A stretch of 64,000 nucleotides of DNA. Origin: Eriocheir sinensis. Lineage: Eukaryota; Arthropoda; Malacostraca; Decapoda; Varunidae. Under the pieces are notes generated by a model. It was not told where the DNA came from. It searched no databases and saw only the letters and a program-made list of their open reading frames with translations. Location of the stretch: contig NW_026111272.1 in the NCBI RefSeq assembly GCF_024679095.1, positions 294,564 through 358,563 on the forward strand. The letters are read 5' to 3'. The translations under genes and the position numbers were made by a program. Positions 12,279 to 26,789 of this stretch are shown here, piece by piece (positions within the stretch are counted from its first letter, which is position 1; each line of letters begins with the position of its first letter).

Positions 12279-13348
12279 GGGCCACTTTCACAGTCGTCTG
12301 GTACGCATCCTAACCAAAGGCCCTACCATCCTGGTAGCAGCCGTTACCATCGCCTCGATCCGCTTGGTATCGGCGACTACCAGCGTGGTGACGATCATGA
12401 CAAGACGAAGGCGCGTGATTCGGCTGTGTTGGTATACCGGAGCGCCGGGAAATGTCAACATTATATCAGCTGAGCGGAGGATTATGATCGAAGGATAAGT
12501 GTGAAAAATAAACGTACAAAGAGTAAACGTGAAGAATAAATATAAAGAATAACTGAGAAGAACAGATATGATGAAAATTGTGAGTGTCTCGCTGTAATAC
12601 ACCGATCAAATCTGCTGATAGCTTGATATTTCCGAGGATAACTGGTGAAAATTTATTTAATAATGGTGAAAAGTTTAAAAATTATATTATTTAGCATATG
12701 TCAGCAAGATCTTCACCTGTATATATTCATTACATTTGTTCATTATTCACACTTATTTAGCAGGCTTCACATTTATTCATTACATAACAGCTGATTTCGT
12801 TATACGTATGCCATATGCATATACATACATATGAGGCTATCTAGAATAATAAGAGAGTTTAACCAAGAAGGAATAACAAGTGAATAATGGTGACAAGTAT
12901 TAAAGTCCTCCCTTCTCCTTTATTGTACATTTTGCAACAATAAACAATTAATCAATCAAACTGAAATTCTCAGCAGGACGTTTACTGGTCAGCAGGTGAA
13001 GTGAGTTCATGTCATTCAAAGTCTTATAATTGTTTTCTCCTTTTACCATTGAAGCCGTGCAACGTGTTGCTGTATTGTGTAATATTTTTTTTACATCCAT
13101 TTAAAGAAATAATATAACCACTTGAGGGCAAGAATTTGTACTATTTACTAATTAATGGCATTGGTAAGCTCCATTGGGGAGTACCCGCGGCTACCAGAGC
13201 TCCGTTACCAGAGGTTCCAATCTTTGGTACTGATGCAAACAAACAGCGCCGCGAAAGACGATTGTGAAAGCGGATTTCTTGTTGGTAGCGGCGATCGCCG
13301 CTCATTGGTAACGACCAAAACAAACAAACCTGACTGTGAAAGCGGCCC
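12279..13348. mobile_element. PIF/Harbinger-like MITE with TTA target duplication
   Basis: The ends are inverted: GGGCCACTTTCACAGTC at 12279 and GACTGTGAAAGCGGCCC ending at 13348, with one mismatch in 17. Both are flanked by TTA (12276-12278 and 13349-13351). A 3-bp TWA duplication is the signature of PIF/Harbinger elements. Subterminal sequences around 12300-12440 and 13150-13330 are also rich in GGTAACG/CGTTACC. No transposase frame is present, so it is non-autonomous. Confidence 0.65.
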
Positions 13349-13351
13349 TTA

Positions 13352-14070
13352 GTCAGCAAATGAGCAAAGATAAGACAAGACATTCCTAACTTAAATTTTA
13401 TTCATACTTTTCTCCTTTCTCTTTTGAAAAATCAGTATATGCAATACAATATAATACATTTATTTAGAGCATGTCAAAGTGCTAATTATTGACAGGGTGA
13501 TTTTTTTTTTTTTTCATTTGTAAATAACAGACAGAATAATAGAGTTCGCTAGTTAAAGCACTTGTTTTTTCCAGACATTAAGAAAATTATTTTGATGACG
13601 GTAAAATCTTAAACTCCATATAAGCATTGCAACTGTTACCTTCACTAATTCAACACATTCATTTGCCTGCGGGAGAACATATAAGAAAGAAAAGATAGTT
13701 ATACTTCGCTCTTTCAGAAAAATAGGCAATTCAAATTATAACTTTAATTTTATTTTTTTCCTAGGCACTAAAAAAAAAAAAAAAAATCATAACATGACCT
13801 ACAATTCTCAAAATGAATCTTAAGTACATTAGGAAGCAAAGTATACCTTTTTTTATACAGAAAAATGATTTTGCTGGGATTAAACCTTCCCATACTCATA
13901 TCCTTGAGCATGCTAAGGCAATAAAGTGTGAATAAAAAAAACATCAAAATTATATAAAAAAAAAAATACACTCATCACATTTTTTTTCTACTCAAATGTT
14001 AGATCCCACCCACACTATGAATCGCGAAAAAATAAACAAGGTATTGTTTTTTTTTTCGTAAAGGAAGAAA

Positions 14071-14151
<81 letters not shown>

Positions 14152-15814
14152 TTTCCCCTGAAATAAAAATGATCTTACCGAACAAATATATTATAATAAT
14201 TGACCTTATACATTACAGACGAGGTCAACAATACCAAGGGACTATAGTGGGTTCTATTAGAGAGTAGTGTGGAAAGGAACCAAACCCCAGTAAACCACGG
14301 GATTAGGTCAACAATATAAGTGGATCTCCAAGACCCTATTAGAAAGTAGTATGTAATGGAACCCAAACACAAGGAAACAATGGAGCCTTTTCTTAATGTG
14401 GTCAACGCATGAAGACATGAACATTCAGATATGGAGGAAAATTAGAAGAAAAAAAAACATTTTTTGATCAATTAATGTGACATTATACACCAGTAATGTT
14501 AATTTATATAACCAGAGACCAATGAAGATGAAAATGTTTTTGTATTTCCAGTTATAACTATATCAGAACATTTTTTTATCCTCATTAATCCTAAAGAAAG
14601 GACGTAGGGTAACCATGCGCCTGAACCGAGCCTTCAGAGAAAACACCCGGTTATCAAAACGTATTGGAGGAAACCAATTAATTGCTGTATGGAAATTTAT
14701 TAGTGACACGTAATCATGTATCATTAAGATGGGCAGAACTCACTCTCTTATGCGCTTAGCTTATTATTAATCTTTTCACCTGATGATCATTACCAAAAGG
14801 GAATACATACTAAATAAATAGAAGATTAGCGAATGCAAACACGTACCAAATTAAGCATGCTAGGAACCAGACATGCTCTACAGTATTCCGGACATGCAGG
14901 CTGACAATCAATAATCTAGCACTGTTGAAACCGACAGCTTAATAGGGAATATGTTACTGGATTACAGGATTACTATATCCTACTCTTAGCGCATCCTATG
15001 TATCATAAAATATTGTATGCAGAGAAAATAAGCAGTTACCAAATGACTGGCAAATTAAACTGAAAATAAAGGGGTATGACAAGTTCATATCGATTTTGGT
15101 AACACATAGTATCAAAAGATTAAAAAGTTCAATAATTAAGGGTATGTAAAAGGGAATTGCTGCTTAAAAACTAAATAGTGTGCATGGAATTCATAGAATA
15201 TACAGTACATTGAGTAAAAATACCGAAAAAAATAATAAACCAATAAACATTACGTTTCAGTGAATATTGTTCATATAAATTCTTGCTGGAAGACTCTGAA
15301 TATTTAAAAAAAAAACATCATCCTACTTGTGAACACTATGATCAATATTTCTTAAAACCAGTATTTCATGATATTTTAATCAGTTAGGCTAAATATTTCC
15401 TCTATTACCACTTTTGCTTTTGGAATTTTATTCTTCCATTTGATAGTTTTTAAACCCTTAAGAGTGTTTCGATGCCTCATTTGTTGTGAAAATGAACGAT
15501 AACCATAATATTATCATGGCAATTGGGGAGATTGTATTACTCACTCGCCGATATATCGTTCTTTACTCAACCAACTCCTCTTATGTTGCTACATGTTACG
15601 TTACGTTACGTTACGTTATGTTACGTTACATAATGCGTTATATATTTTCTACTACCCTTCAAACCTTCCGTAAGAAAACATAGGGAGTGTAGAGATCAAA
15701 ACAACGGTAAATCTTTCCTCTATTCGCGTGTTCTCTTTTCGTTTTTTTTTTCCATTGACAGAATTTAAGCTCTTTAGTGTTTTGAAGCATCATTTGTTGT
15801 GAAAATGAATACTA
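13352..15814. other. AT-rich spacer with microsatellites, no gene recognised
   Basis: It holds T-runs near 13500 and 13770, (TA)n at 14071-14150, two direct copies of an 80-base segment (14220-14300 and 14305-14385, each containing AGGTCAACAATA and CTATTAGA), and (TTACG)n at about 15592-15632. The motif TCATTTGTTGTGAAAATGAA appears at 15476 and 15790. No coding region is supported. Confidence 0.5.
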
Positions 15815-16203
15815 GGGGAGGCGGTGGCTGAGTCGTCAGAGTAACGGCCCCGTGTTCAGGAGGACGCGAGTTCAATCCCCGCCCGGTGCCACAAAGCTGG
15901 GATTTTTCAGCCGCCGCCGTGTGGCTTAAAAACTACCCACATGCTGTCCTATCTATCAACTCTATTTATCTATCTACCTATCAACCCGGACTCTAGATTC
16001 TAGGATCAAAGATGAGCTTTGGGAGGGCAGTATGAACCAATGAAAGATGGCGCCACTATAAACACTCGCCTGCGCCAGAACGGGCTGGGCCGACCATCAG
16101 GACCCAACGGAAAGAAGCCTTGGACCGACCATCAGGATCCACCGGGAAGAAGCCTACCGGCGCAATAGGCCGCAATGTAAAAAAAAAAATAATAAATAAA
16201 TAA
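15815..16203 (+). mobile_element. tRNA-headed SINE, full-length copy
   Basis: The head GGAGGCGGTGGCTGAGTCGT contains an A-box and GCGAGTTCAATCCC a B-box. A body follows with GGGATTTTTCAGCCGCCGCC, two CCGACCATCAGGA units, and the 3' end GCCTACCGGCGCAATAGG before an A-rich tail. The copy at 33186-33557 is closely similar over its whole length, and 31942-32083 is a 5'-truncated copy. Confidence 0.8.
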
Positions 16204-16214
16204 TGAGGGGGGCC

Positions 16215-16495
16215 CATTACCTATCACATCTGCTAGAGGGGGGTGGGGGGGACCGGTGTGTTTAGTCCAACGACTTTTTGCGAACCGGGGAGAGGAGGAA
16301 GGAGATGGAATTGGGGTTGGGGGGGTGGGGGAGGGAGGGGTGGAAGCAAGTGTGTCATTTGTAACGACTTTCCCATTATCGTCATCCTCCATAGTCTTTC
16401 CTGCTGTGATAGTGTTCGCATTCATATGTTGCTTCTCTTTCTCCCTTTCCCTTTCACCTTTTTCATCTTCGACTCTATCTCTTCCCCACTCTTTC

Positions 16496-16565
<70 letters not shown>

Positions 16566-18018
16566 CTTTAACGTAAGCAAGTGCCAGGTCCTTCAAGTTG
16601 GAACGAGGAATAAGAAGTTCGATTACGAAATGCACGGCGTTAAACTCAAAAGCGTTTAATGCGTCAAGGACTTGGGGATCAAAATCGCGTCAAACCTCAA
16701 ATTCTCACAGCAATCCATCGATGCAGCAAATAAAGCGAACAGAATGTTGGGCTTCATGAAAAGAAACTTTTTATTCATGAATAAAGATGTAATACTCCCG
16801 CTCTACAATAGTTTAGTCAGACCCCACTTGGAATATGCGGTACAGTCTTAGTCTCTCCACCATACAAAGGACATTGCTAAATTAGAAGGTGTTCAGCGTC
16901 GGGCAACAAAAATGATCCCTTCCTTGGGCAACACATCCTACGAAGAAAGGCTTTCTACCCTTAACATGTTCTCTTGAGAAACGTCGCCTCCGAGGAAAAC
17001 TGATCGAATGTTTTAAAATATTTTAATGGTTTCACGAATGTAGACAGATCAGCATTGTTATGATCGATGACACTGCGTACGAAGAACAATGGCGTAAAAC
17101 TCAAATGTAGACAAGTAAATTCAGTCTGCACCAAAATTTTCTTCACTAACGTTGTAGTGCGAGAATGGAATAGGCTTCCACCATCTGTGGTCCAGTGTAA
17201 CACGATTGACTCCTTCAAAAATAAGCTCGACCGTCACTTCCTTCAACTTAATATCAACTAGAGTAGAAATGCAACGTTTAGGAGCCTTCTGATTAATGTA
17301 AAATCACTTAGGTTTAAGGACAGACAACCTTGTCTGGACCATGAGGTCTGTGTGGTCTGATTGTCTATGTAAATCTATGTAAAATCTCTCTCTCTCTCTC
17401 CTTTTCTCCTCTCTCTCTTTTCAAAGCCAACCTTGTACAAGGCCGACTCTTGAACCACATTCCAGTCTTACCCAAACCCGCCACCCCATCCCTTCCTCAT
17501 CCTACCCATCCAAAACAACAACGGAAGGGTCATTGACTTTAACCATAACAAACTTTCCGGTCCTTCGCAGATACTCAAACACACATTCACTCACCTATTC
17601 GTACTCACAACTTCCGGTCACAATAACATTCATACTTCCGTTCCATCACCTCATTCGGACCCTAACAAAACACAACTGGTCGACTTCCGCTCGCAGGGAC
17701 AACATCACTTCCGGTCGTTCAGCTATTCGTACCCTACTTCCGGTACAACTGGTCATATTCCGCGACCTATTTGTACCCAAACAAACAAAACTTTCATCCC
17801 ATATTTCCGGTCTAACAAAACATACCATACCTCCGTTCAATCACCTCATTCGGACCCTAACTAAACACAACTGGTCAACTTCCGCTCGCTGGAACAACAA
17901 CACTTCCGGTCGTTCACATATTCATACCCTATTTCACTCACCTATCATACCCTACTTCCTACAAAACATGCCCTACCTCCGGTCGTTCACCTATTCGTGC
18001 ATTATTCGTTCACCTATT
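16215..18018. repeat. Right inverted arm of the long element
   Basis: This is the reverse complement of about 9600-11070. It contains the G-rich segment with CGGGGAGAGGAGG (counterpart of 10920), the CT tract, and the ACTTCCGG-rich minisatellite to 18018. It is interrupted inside the CT tract by a CR1-like LINE fragment. Confidence 0.7.
16563..17385 (+). mobile_element. CR1-like LINE family E, 5'-truncated copy
   Basis: It corresponds to the 3' portion of the element at 54422-58652 (from the position equivalent to 57823 to its end), at about 95 percent identity by eye. It has several small frameshifts in the RT C-terminal region and ends in the same TCTATGTAAATCTATGTAAA tail. It sits exactly within a CT microsatellite, with CT repeats on both sides. 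Confidence 0.8.
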
Positions 18019-18967
18019 CTGCATTATTCAACTTCTTTCAACAGAAGACCCTCACAACAATATTTACATGACTTCAGACTGGAGGCTGCAGAAGGTTTAA
18101 CCTCAGACCTTGCTATCATTTCCGATTGGGGTAAAAGGAACCTTGTATCCTTCAAGCCTCAAAAACCAAATTTCTCCATCTATCAACTCGACACAATCTT
18201 CCAGACACCTATCCCTGATTCTTCGACAACATTCAGCTGTCACTTCTTCAAAACTAAATATCCTCAGTCTATCCCTAGCTCAAAATCTCAAGTGGAAACT
18301 TCACATCTCTCTTACTAAATCAGCTTCCTCGAGGTTGGGCTTTCTGTATCGTCTTCGCCAGTTCTTCTTCCCCGCACAGATGCTTTCCATATATAGGGGC
18401 CTTGTCCGCCTTCGTATGGAGTATGCACCTCACATGTGGGGGGGCTCCACTCACACAGCTCTTCTGGACAGAGCGGAATCTAAGGCTCTTCGTCTCATCA
18501 GCTCCCCTCCTCTTGGTGACAGCCTCCTTCCTACCTCTTAAATTCCGCCGCCATGTTGCATATTCTTCTATCTTCTATCGATACTTTTATGCTGACTGCT
18601 CTTCTGAACTTGTTAACTGCATGCCCCCCCCCCCTCCTGCGGCCCCGCTGCACACGACTTTCTACTCATGCTCATCCCTAGTGGCCAAACCCCTTATGCA
18701 AGAGTTCACCAGCATCTCTATTCTTTCATCCCCTTTACTGGTAAACTCTGGAACAGTCTTCCTTCGTCTGTATTTCCTCCTGTCTATGACTTGACCTCTT
18801 TCAAGAAGAGTTTATCAAGACAGTGAAGACACCTCTCCATCCGAAATTGGCCTCTCTTTTGGCCACTCTATACTTATCACTATATGAGAGCAACAGTTAG
18901 CGGGCTTTTTTTTTTTTACATCTTTTTGTTGCCCTTGAGTTGCTCTCTGTGTTGTGAAGAAAAAAAA
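18019..18967 (+). mobile_element. LINE family B copy 3 (+), 3' piece
   Basis: It resumes at HYSTSFNRRPSQQ and runs through LYRLRQFFF, YRGLVRLRMEYA and LLDRAESKALRLISSPP, then the 3' UTR (GCCCTTGAGTTG) and an A-tail at 18958-18967. Stops and shifts are frequent. Together with 8752-9123 it makes one copy inserted into B copy 2. Confidence 0.7.
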
Positions 18968-20117
18968 TCGGGTGAAGAGGCGTCTCGATACCCTCCACTT
19001 GAAAAAGGTCAAGTCGTTGGCAGGAGGATATACAGACGAGGGAAGGCTGTTCCAGAGCTAATCAGTGAAAGGGATTTGGACAGTATATGGATAGCTAGAG
19101 TAAAAAGTCGAGTGCACCAGGGCCGCGAGAGGGGGGAAAGCATCAGTTAGCAAGTTCAGAAGAGCAGTCAGCATGAAAATATCAGCAGATGACAGAAGAT
19201 CGGCAACTCTGCGGCGGACGTTAAGAGGTAGAAAACTGCCAGTAAGAGGAGGGGAGTTGATGAGACGAAGAACCTTTGACTCTACTTTGTACAAGAGAGC
19301 TTTGTGTATGGAGCCCCCCCCCCCACACACACACATGAGATGCATACTCCATACGAGGGCGGACACGGTCCCTTTATACTGACAGCATCTGTGAGAGGGA
19401 AAAAAATGATGGAGACGATAAAGAACGCCCAACCTCGAAAAAGCTGATTTATTAAGAGAGGAGATATGAAGTTTCCAATTAACAGTGTGGGTAAAGGATA
19501 GACCGAGAATGTTTATTGTAAAAATAAGGTGACAACTGAGTGTTATCGAAAAATAAAGTCGAGTTTCAGGAGATAATTGAGTGTTTGAGGCACTGAAGGA
19601 CACCATGTTCCTTCTTCCCCAATTGGATATGCTAGCAAGATCTGAGGTTAAGCGCTCTGCAGCCTAAAGCCTAGAGTCTCGTAATTCCTGTTGAGAGGGT
19701 CCTTTGTCGAAATATGTTGAGTAATGCAGAGCATTGTCATCGGCATACGAGTGGATAAAAGTTTTTTTTACTTGGAAAAAAGGAGCATTAATGAGTAACA
19801 GAAGGAAAGTGGGGGATAGGATAGAGTCCTGCGGGACACCACTGTTATTAGGTTTATAAGAAGAACAGTGACCGTCTACCACAGCAAAGTTACATCGGCC
19901 GGAAAGGAAACGGGATATGAAAGTACAGAGACAGTCATAGAACCCGTGGGAGGGTAGATTAAAAAGCAAAGATTTGTGCCAGATTCTGTCAAAAGCTTTC
20001 GAGAAGTCTCGGGCAACAGCAAAAGTTTCACCGAAACGGCTAAGAGAGTATTACCACGAGTCAGATAGGAAAGCAAGAAGATCACTAGTAAAACGACCCT
20101 TGCAAAACCCATACTGG
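18968..20117 (-). mobile_element. LINE family B copy 2 (-), 5' piece
   Basis: Read on -, it encodes the RT middle and C-terminus of family B, with SGVPQDSIL, HSYADDNALHYST, NWKLHISSLNKS and WSMHLMC. The copy starts exactly at the base following the tail piece at 8751. It is 5'-truncated at about 20117, where family D resumes. Frameshifts make it inactive. Confidence 0.7.
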
Positions 20118-20905
20118 TGAGAGAAAGAGAGAGGAGGCCATTAGTAATGAGTTGGTTCCCATGTCTTTGCCGCGAAAAACGTAAAGAGTTCTTTCTTTCT
20201 AAGCTTTGCAAAGTTCAGAAAGCTGAAGATTGCGACGAGCCTCTCCTCTGAACCTGGTACAGCAATACAGGTGTTACTACTCGCTGGAAGATCCTCCAGA
20301 ACTGTAGGGCTTTCTGGAATGGTGGGTTCGATTTGACCGACCACAGACTTGTTGTTGCAGAACTAGGGATACGTATCAGGTGCAAGAAATTCTAAAAATG
20401 TAACCCTCCGCGGTTCCATCTTGAGGAACTGAGCGACCAGGCGTGTGCTCAGGAGTATGCAGTGGAGGTATCAAATTGGTTTGATATTTCTGGTACTTTG
20501 GAGGACCCTGAAGAGTTATGGAATACCTTTAAACGTGAAACTCTCAAAGCTGCCGAGGAGTGCGTTGATGAGCGTCCAAGGTCTAGGAGAGGAACTGCCA
20601 CGAGGGAGACAGTGAAGAATATAGATGAGAGCCATGCTACCAGACTACCTGGGAACTTACACCGATACAAGACTCTCTCTTTCAATGAAAGACTAGAACC
20701 ATTCTGGGGAGAGGTAAGGAGAGGTATGTCAGAAGTATCGCTGGTAATGTCGAGAGTTGTCTAATTGCAAACGACTTTAGACATGCCATCTGAGATCTAA
20801 ATAAACTCTGCTCCAAATCCAGGTCTCACACGAGTACTATGCAAACGGCTGATGGCCAGATAGTATCAGATGCGGATGTGTACCAGGCGCATTATTCGGA
20901 ATTGT
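20118..20905 (+). mobile_element. LINE family D copy 2, piece 2 of 4
   Basis: Frames encode the end of the endonuclease and the linker: FLSFAKFRKLKIA, then RWRILQNCRAFW, DHRLVVAELG, EDPEELWNTFKRETLKAAEE, ERPRSRRGTA and TADGQIVSDADVYQAHYSEL. It follows directly from the residues at 8628, with about ten residues missing at the junction. Confidence 0.65.
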
Positions 20906-21311
20906 ATACTGGCTCGGTCCCATACCCACAGCCAGTCAATCAAGAGTCAAATGTGTCAGCCAGACCGAGCCAGTCACGACGCGGAAAGAGCTTGGAGATT
21001 GACGTCATAAACAGTTTATGTGAAGCAAATATATGAAATCAATATATTGTTGCCTTATTATTAACAACAGTGTGTGAGTAGGAATAGTCCAAAAAAGATT
21101 AGTTGAAAAATACTTTTTTAATGTATCTTCATAAGCTTGAAGCCAAAGACATCTCTGTTAAAATGATAATGAAGGATGCAAAGCTGCCATGTACTATCGA
21201 ATCCAAATGTCTCGAAAACACCAAACTCGAGCTGTCATGAACGGAGACAAGATATGACACCGGCGCTCTTCCTCCCCAGGTCTCCTGGGTGTGTTGACTG
21301 TCAGGCGTCTC
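20880..21311. repeat. Left arm of an inverted repeat
   Basis: About 430 bases are repeated in reverse orientation in two parts: 20880-21195 matches 27105-26790, and 21196-21311 matches 23705-23585. Identity is roughly 80-85 percent by eye, with shared landmarks GTGTCAGCCAGACCGAGCCAG and CTCCTGGGTGTGTTGACTG. No transposase is visible between the arms. Confidence 0.6.
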
Positions 21312-21354
21312 TGAATACTTTGCATGTGTGCGTGTGTGAGTGTGAGAGAGAGAG

Positions 21355-22316
<962 letters not shown>

Positions 22317-22844
22317 TGGAAAGTATTAATGGGAGGGGCCGCCAAAAATGGGTATATTTCACTATTTCAGCCAAATTTTTAAAGTTACTCCAAAAAAATA
22401 GCTGAACATGTCATACGTTCTCTGTGAAAGTTTGGCAGCTGTACGATAATTATTTCCCTTTCAAATAATTTGATTTGTATTACTAATTTCGTGGACCCCT
22501 CCCTGCAGAAACCTCCGTTTTCTGTAGAATACTCATATATGTTTCATTTTGCCTTCTTTTGTCCGATTTTTCCACTTTTTTTTACGAAAAGCTTGTCATC
22601 ATTCATCTGGCAAAATTCTAGCGGCAGCCAGCAAGCTTCGGAGAGTGAAGTTGAGTGAATCAGTCAGTCAGTTACTTAGTGCGTCGCAAGCGCTCCTCAG
22701 AGGTATATTTGTACTTGTACTTTGGCAGGCTTGGACACATAGGAAAAGAAAAGAATCCCAAAAGAAAAGAAAGTGACGAAGAAGCAACTGGAGGTATCCA
22801 CAGACACTACGGCCCAGGAGATTTCTAGTGCGTGGACACACTCA

Positions 22845-22902
<58 letters not shown>

Positions 22903-23584
22903 TGCCAATTATGATTATTATTTTTATATCATTCATTGTCATTCATAAATATAACTGTATAGGTATCTAAGTTGTATTCTACCACTTTAAGATCCTCAAA
23001 AAATCATAATTTTGTACGCTAACTGCATTTACACACAAAATAGCCGATATCTCGAAAGTGCATTTTTTTGTACTTTAGAGAACAATAACGTCATTAGTTG
23101 TGAAGATAATAAAAAAACTCAAACATCTGCTGAAAGACGAGTGGATGGTAAAAAAAATGTACGACAGTTTTTTTATAAACAAAAAAAAAAAAAAACACTG
23201 TTGATATGATTTATTGGTGGTAAAACAAAAGTGGTAGAATTATGGGACACATCAAATGGTGATTTTAATTATTTTTTTGGCGCAGGAACAGTGAGACGTT
23301 TTGAAAATTTGAAGTGACAATTTTTAACTAGTGTTGTCATAAGTAAAACTACCAAATATCGTACATATGGAGTGAACATGCTGGTCCCCATATGCGTTTT
23401 TAGCTCTACTTTTATTACAAGCAATACATTTCGTTTATATTTTTTTTTCATACAGAAGAACGAAAGCTATTATGCTGATACATGCAGATCTTATTGCATT
23501 TACCAAGTCTTCAAAGAAAAAAATACCTTAGAACAATTTAAATAAAATAAATGTACCCTCCACTAATACTAGGCGGCGCTTCCC
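22317..23584. other. Unassigned sequence inside the inverted-repeat block
   Basis: AT-rich with a (CA)n tract at 22849-22900. A lysine-rich frame near 22735-22830 (RKRKESQKKRK) lies in it but has no supporting features. The segment after 22980 contains TAGCCGATATCTCGAAAGTGC, a phrase type I associate with non-coding parts of invertebrate DNA transposons. Nothing firm is called. Confidence 0.4.
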
Positions 23585-23705
23585 CTTAAGAGACGTCTAT
23601 CAGTCAACACACCCAGGAGACGGGAAGAAGAGCAACGATGCCATAACTTGTTTTCGTTCATGACAGCTCTGGTTTGGTGTTCTCGAGGCATTTGGATCCT
23701 ATAGT
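23585..23705. repeat. Right arm of inverted repeat, inner part
   Basis: Reverse complement of 21196-21311, sharing CTCCTGGGTGTGTTGACTG and GAGCTGTCATGAACG. In the left arm this sequence is contiguous with the part whose partner lies at 26790-27105, so about 3.1 kb was inserted within the right arm. Confidence 0.6.
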
Positions 23706-24687
23706 ACCACTTTTGCTGTGAGCTATGCAATGCGTCGCTACTCTACCAAAGACGAAACAGTTATTATACAGACTAAAATATATTATACTGGGCTTGTGTT
23801 CAGTATTTCTTTACCTCCCCCCACCATTCTTTTCTTCTCCCTCCAACTGCTTCTAAAATCCTACCTGCCTCCTTTTCTCATTTATTCTCTCTACTTCATT
23901 CCTATTTTTGTACACTGCCTCTCCTCTCAAATGTACCTCCGGTCTCTCCCTTTCTTTTCTCTCTCTTCCTTTCTCTCCTTCATCCTTACCTCCCTCTTCT
24001 CTTTCCCATCCTACTCTTCACCAACATATTTCCTGTCCTCCTCTTTTATCCTCCATTCCTTCCTTCCTCTTCTACTCTTTCACATCTTTTACCTATACCT
24101 CTCCCCTTCATTCCTCCCTCTTTACTTTTCTCTTTCCCTTCTCATCTTAACTCCCCTGAGCCTCTAACTCCCTCTACCAATATGTTAGAAAAGTTACTAT
24201 GTCAGCGTAAAATATAGCGCCTACCTCTTGATAAATGTATACTGTTTATTCAATTTCCTTACTGTTATCAAGGAATATGTGTTTGTCACAAGAAACAATT
24301 TTGTCACCATATCTTGACCTGTTAGTATACCCAGTGACTGACAAGAACTTCACTACACCACATGACCACAAAGATCTAACCTACTTCCATAGAATTATTG
24401 AGTAACCCTTGACAATTCCATCACCCATTTACACATCTTTACTTAACTCAGACAATCTTCACTATCCATCTTAACATCTACACCAATTTCTTCATCATCA
24501 CTAACCACTTGTGCATTTTTGAGACTTTAAAAAAAACTTATTTAACAAATGATTTAGCCCTGCCAATGTGCATTCCAAAACGCGCCGCGACGAAGAACCT
24601 TCCTGACGCCACAATAATTAATATATCTGCATAAAAATTCATATATGAACACCAATATGTTGACTATCTTGTATTAAAACCATTTCA

Positions 24688-25735
<1,048 letters not shown>

Positions 25736-25737
25736 TA

Positions 25738-25818
<81 letters not shown>
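25736..25818. repeat. (AT)n microsatellite
   Basis: About 80 bases of alternating AT directly after the third tandem unit. Confidence 0.95.
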
Positions 25819-25820
<2 letters not shown>

Positions 25821-26789
25821 TATCATATGAAAGCAAATTAAATGTAAAATTCATAAATTGAAAGTAATATGGTTGAATACTATATAAAAAAAGGAAATGT
25901 ATAATAAGGCGCTTAGTATAAGTTGATTTATATAGGAAAAGATTATACAAAATAGTAACTTTTTTTATATAGATATCTTAAAATGGTTTTAATGCAAGAA
26001 AGTCAACATATTGAAGTGTTTATATATGAATTGTTATACAGATATATTACTTTTTTTGGGGGGGGGCGTCGGGAAGGTTTTTCGTCACGGCGCGTGAAAT
26101 GAGTCAGATTCGGCGAATGTTCGTCGCGAATTCCGGTCGAGCTCGAGCGAAAACTACTGAAGCTAGGAAGGCGTGCTTGGTGGCAAATGAAAGTTCTTGT
26201 AATACAGATTAATAATCAAAAAAGAAAAATTGGAAAATGTTAAATAAATAAAAACGGCTTAAGCAAAAACCTAAGACGTGTCCAAATCGCGGCAAAAGAG
26301 CCGAAAAACGTTATTTAGTGACGACTCGACGACGAACGTGGAATCGAGCTATCAAAACATCCTTCGAGTTGGTCAAACTACATTGCCAAGAGGGGCCACA
26401 TGCCAAATTACAGACTTCTAAAGGCAATAGCAAGGCCACAGTAGACAAAAACGGCAAAATGCCTGGAATTCGTCAAAATCGCTCTCGACAAGGTTTACGT
26501 TTCGAGCTCTAGCGACGAAACTACTACGATAGGGAAACATTATGCACCATTTTGGGATGCACATTGGGAGGGCTAAATCATTTGTTGAATAAATTTTTTG
26601 AATGTCTCAAAAAATGGAAGGGTTTCAATGGTGGGATCTCAAAAAAACGAATTTATTCGGTTTCCGACCATTTCGAGTCGGTTTTCGAGCCCAGTCACTG
26701 ATTATAATATATGGCATTTGCATTTTGCCGTCGAATGCGGCCTAACTTCCTTGACCAACCTGGAGCCTGGAAGTTACACTAATATTATT

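Larger units (their letters stand above)
9124..18018. mobile_element. Unclassified element with long inverted arms
   Basis: The left arm (about 9124-11070) and right arm (about 16215-18018) are reverse complements of each other over more than 1 kb. Matching blocks include the AAAGTCAATGACCCTTCCG region (10310 against 17525), the GA/CT tract, and a block with GTCGTTACAAATGACACACT (10865 against 16355). The spacer is 5.1 kb and holds a Harbinger-like MITE and a SINE. No transposase is visible. The element interrupts B copy 3, and the right arm lacks the outermost 480 bases of the left arm. A foldback-type element or a non-autonomous TIR element is possible. Confidence 0.6.

Noticed and set aside
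15592..15632. (TTACG)n as an interstitial telomere
   Set aside because: The arthropod telomere unit is TTAGG. This tract is short and has a different unit.
17533..18318. 261-residue frame
   Set aside because: Chimera of the ACTTCCGG minisatellite and a frame-shifted LINE B segment; not a gene.
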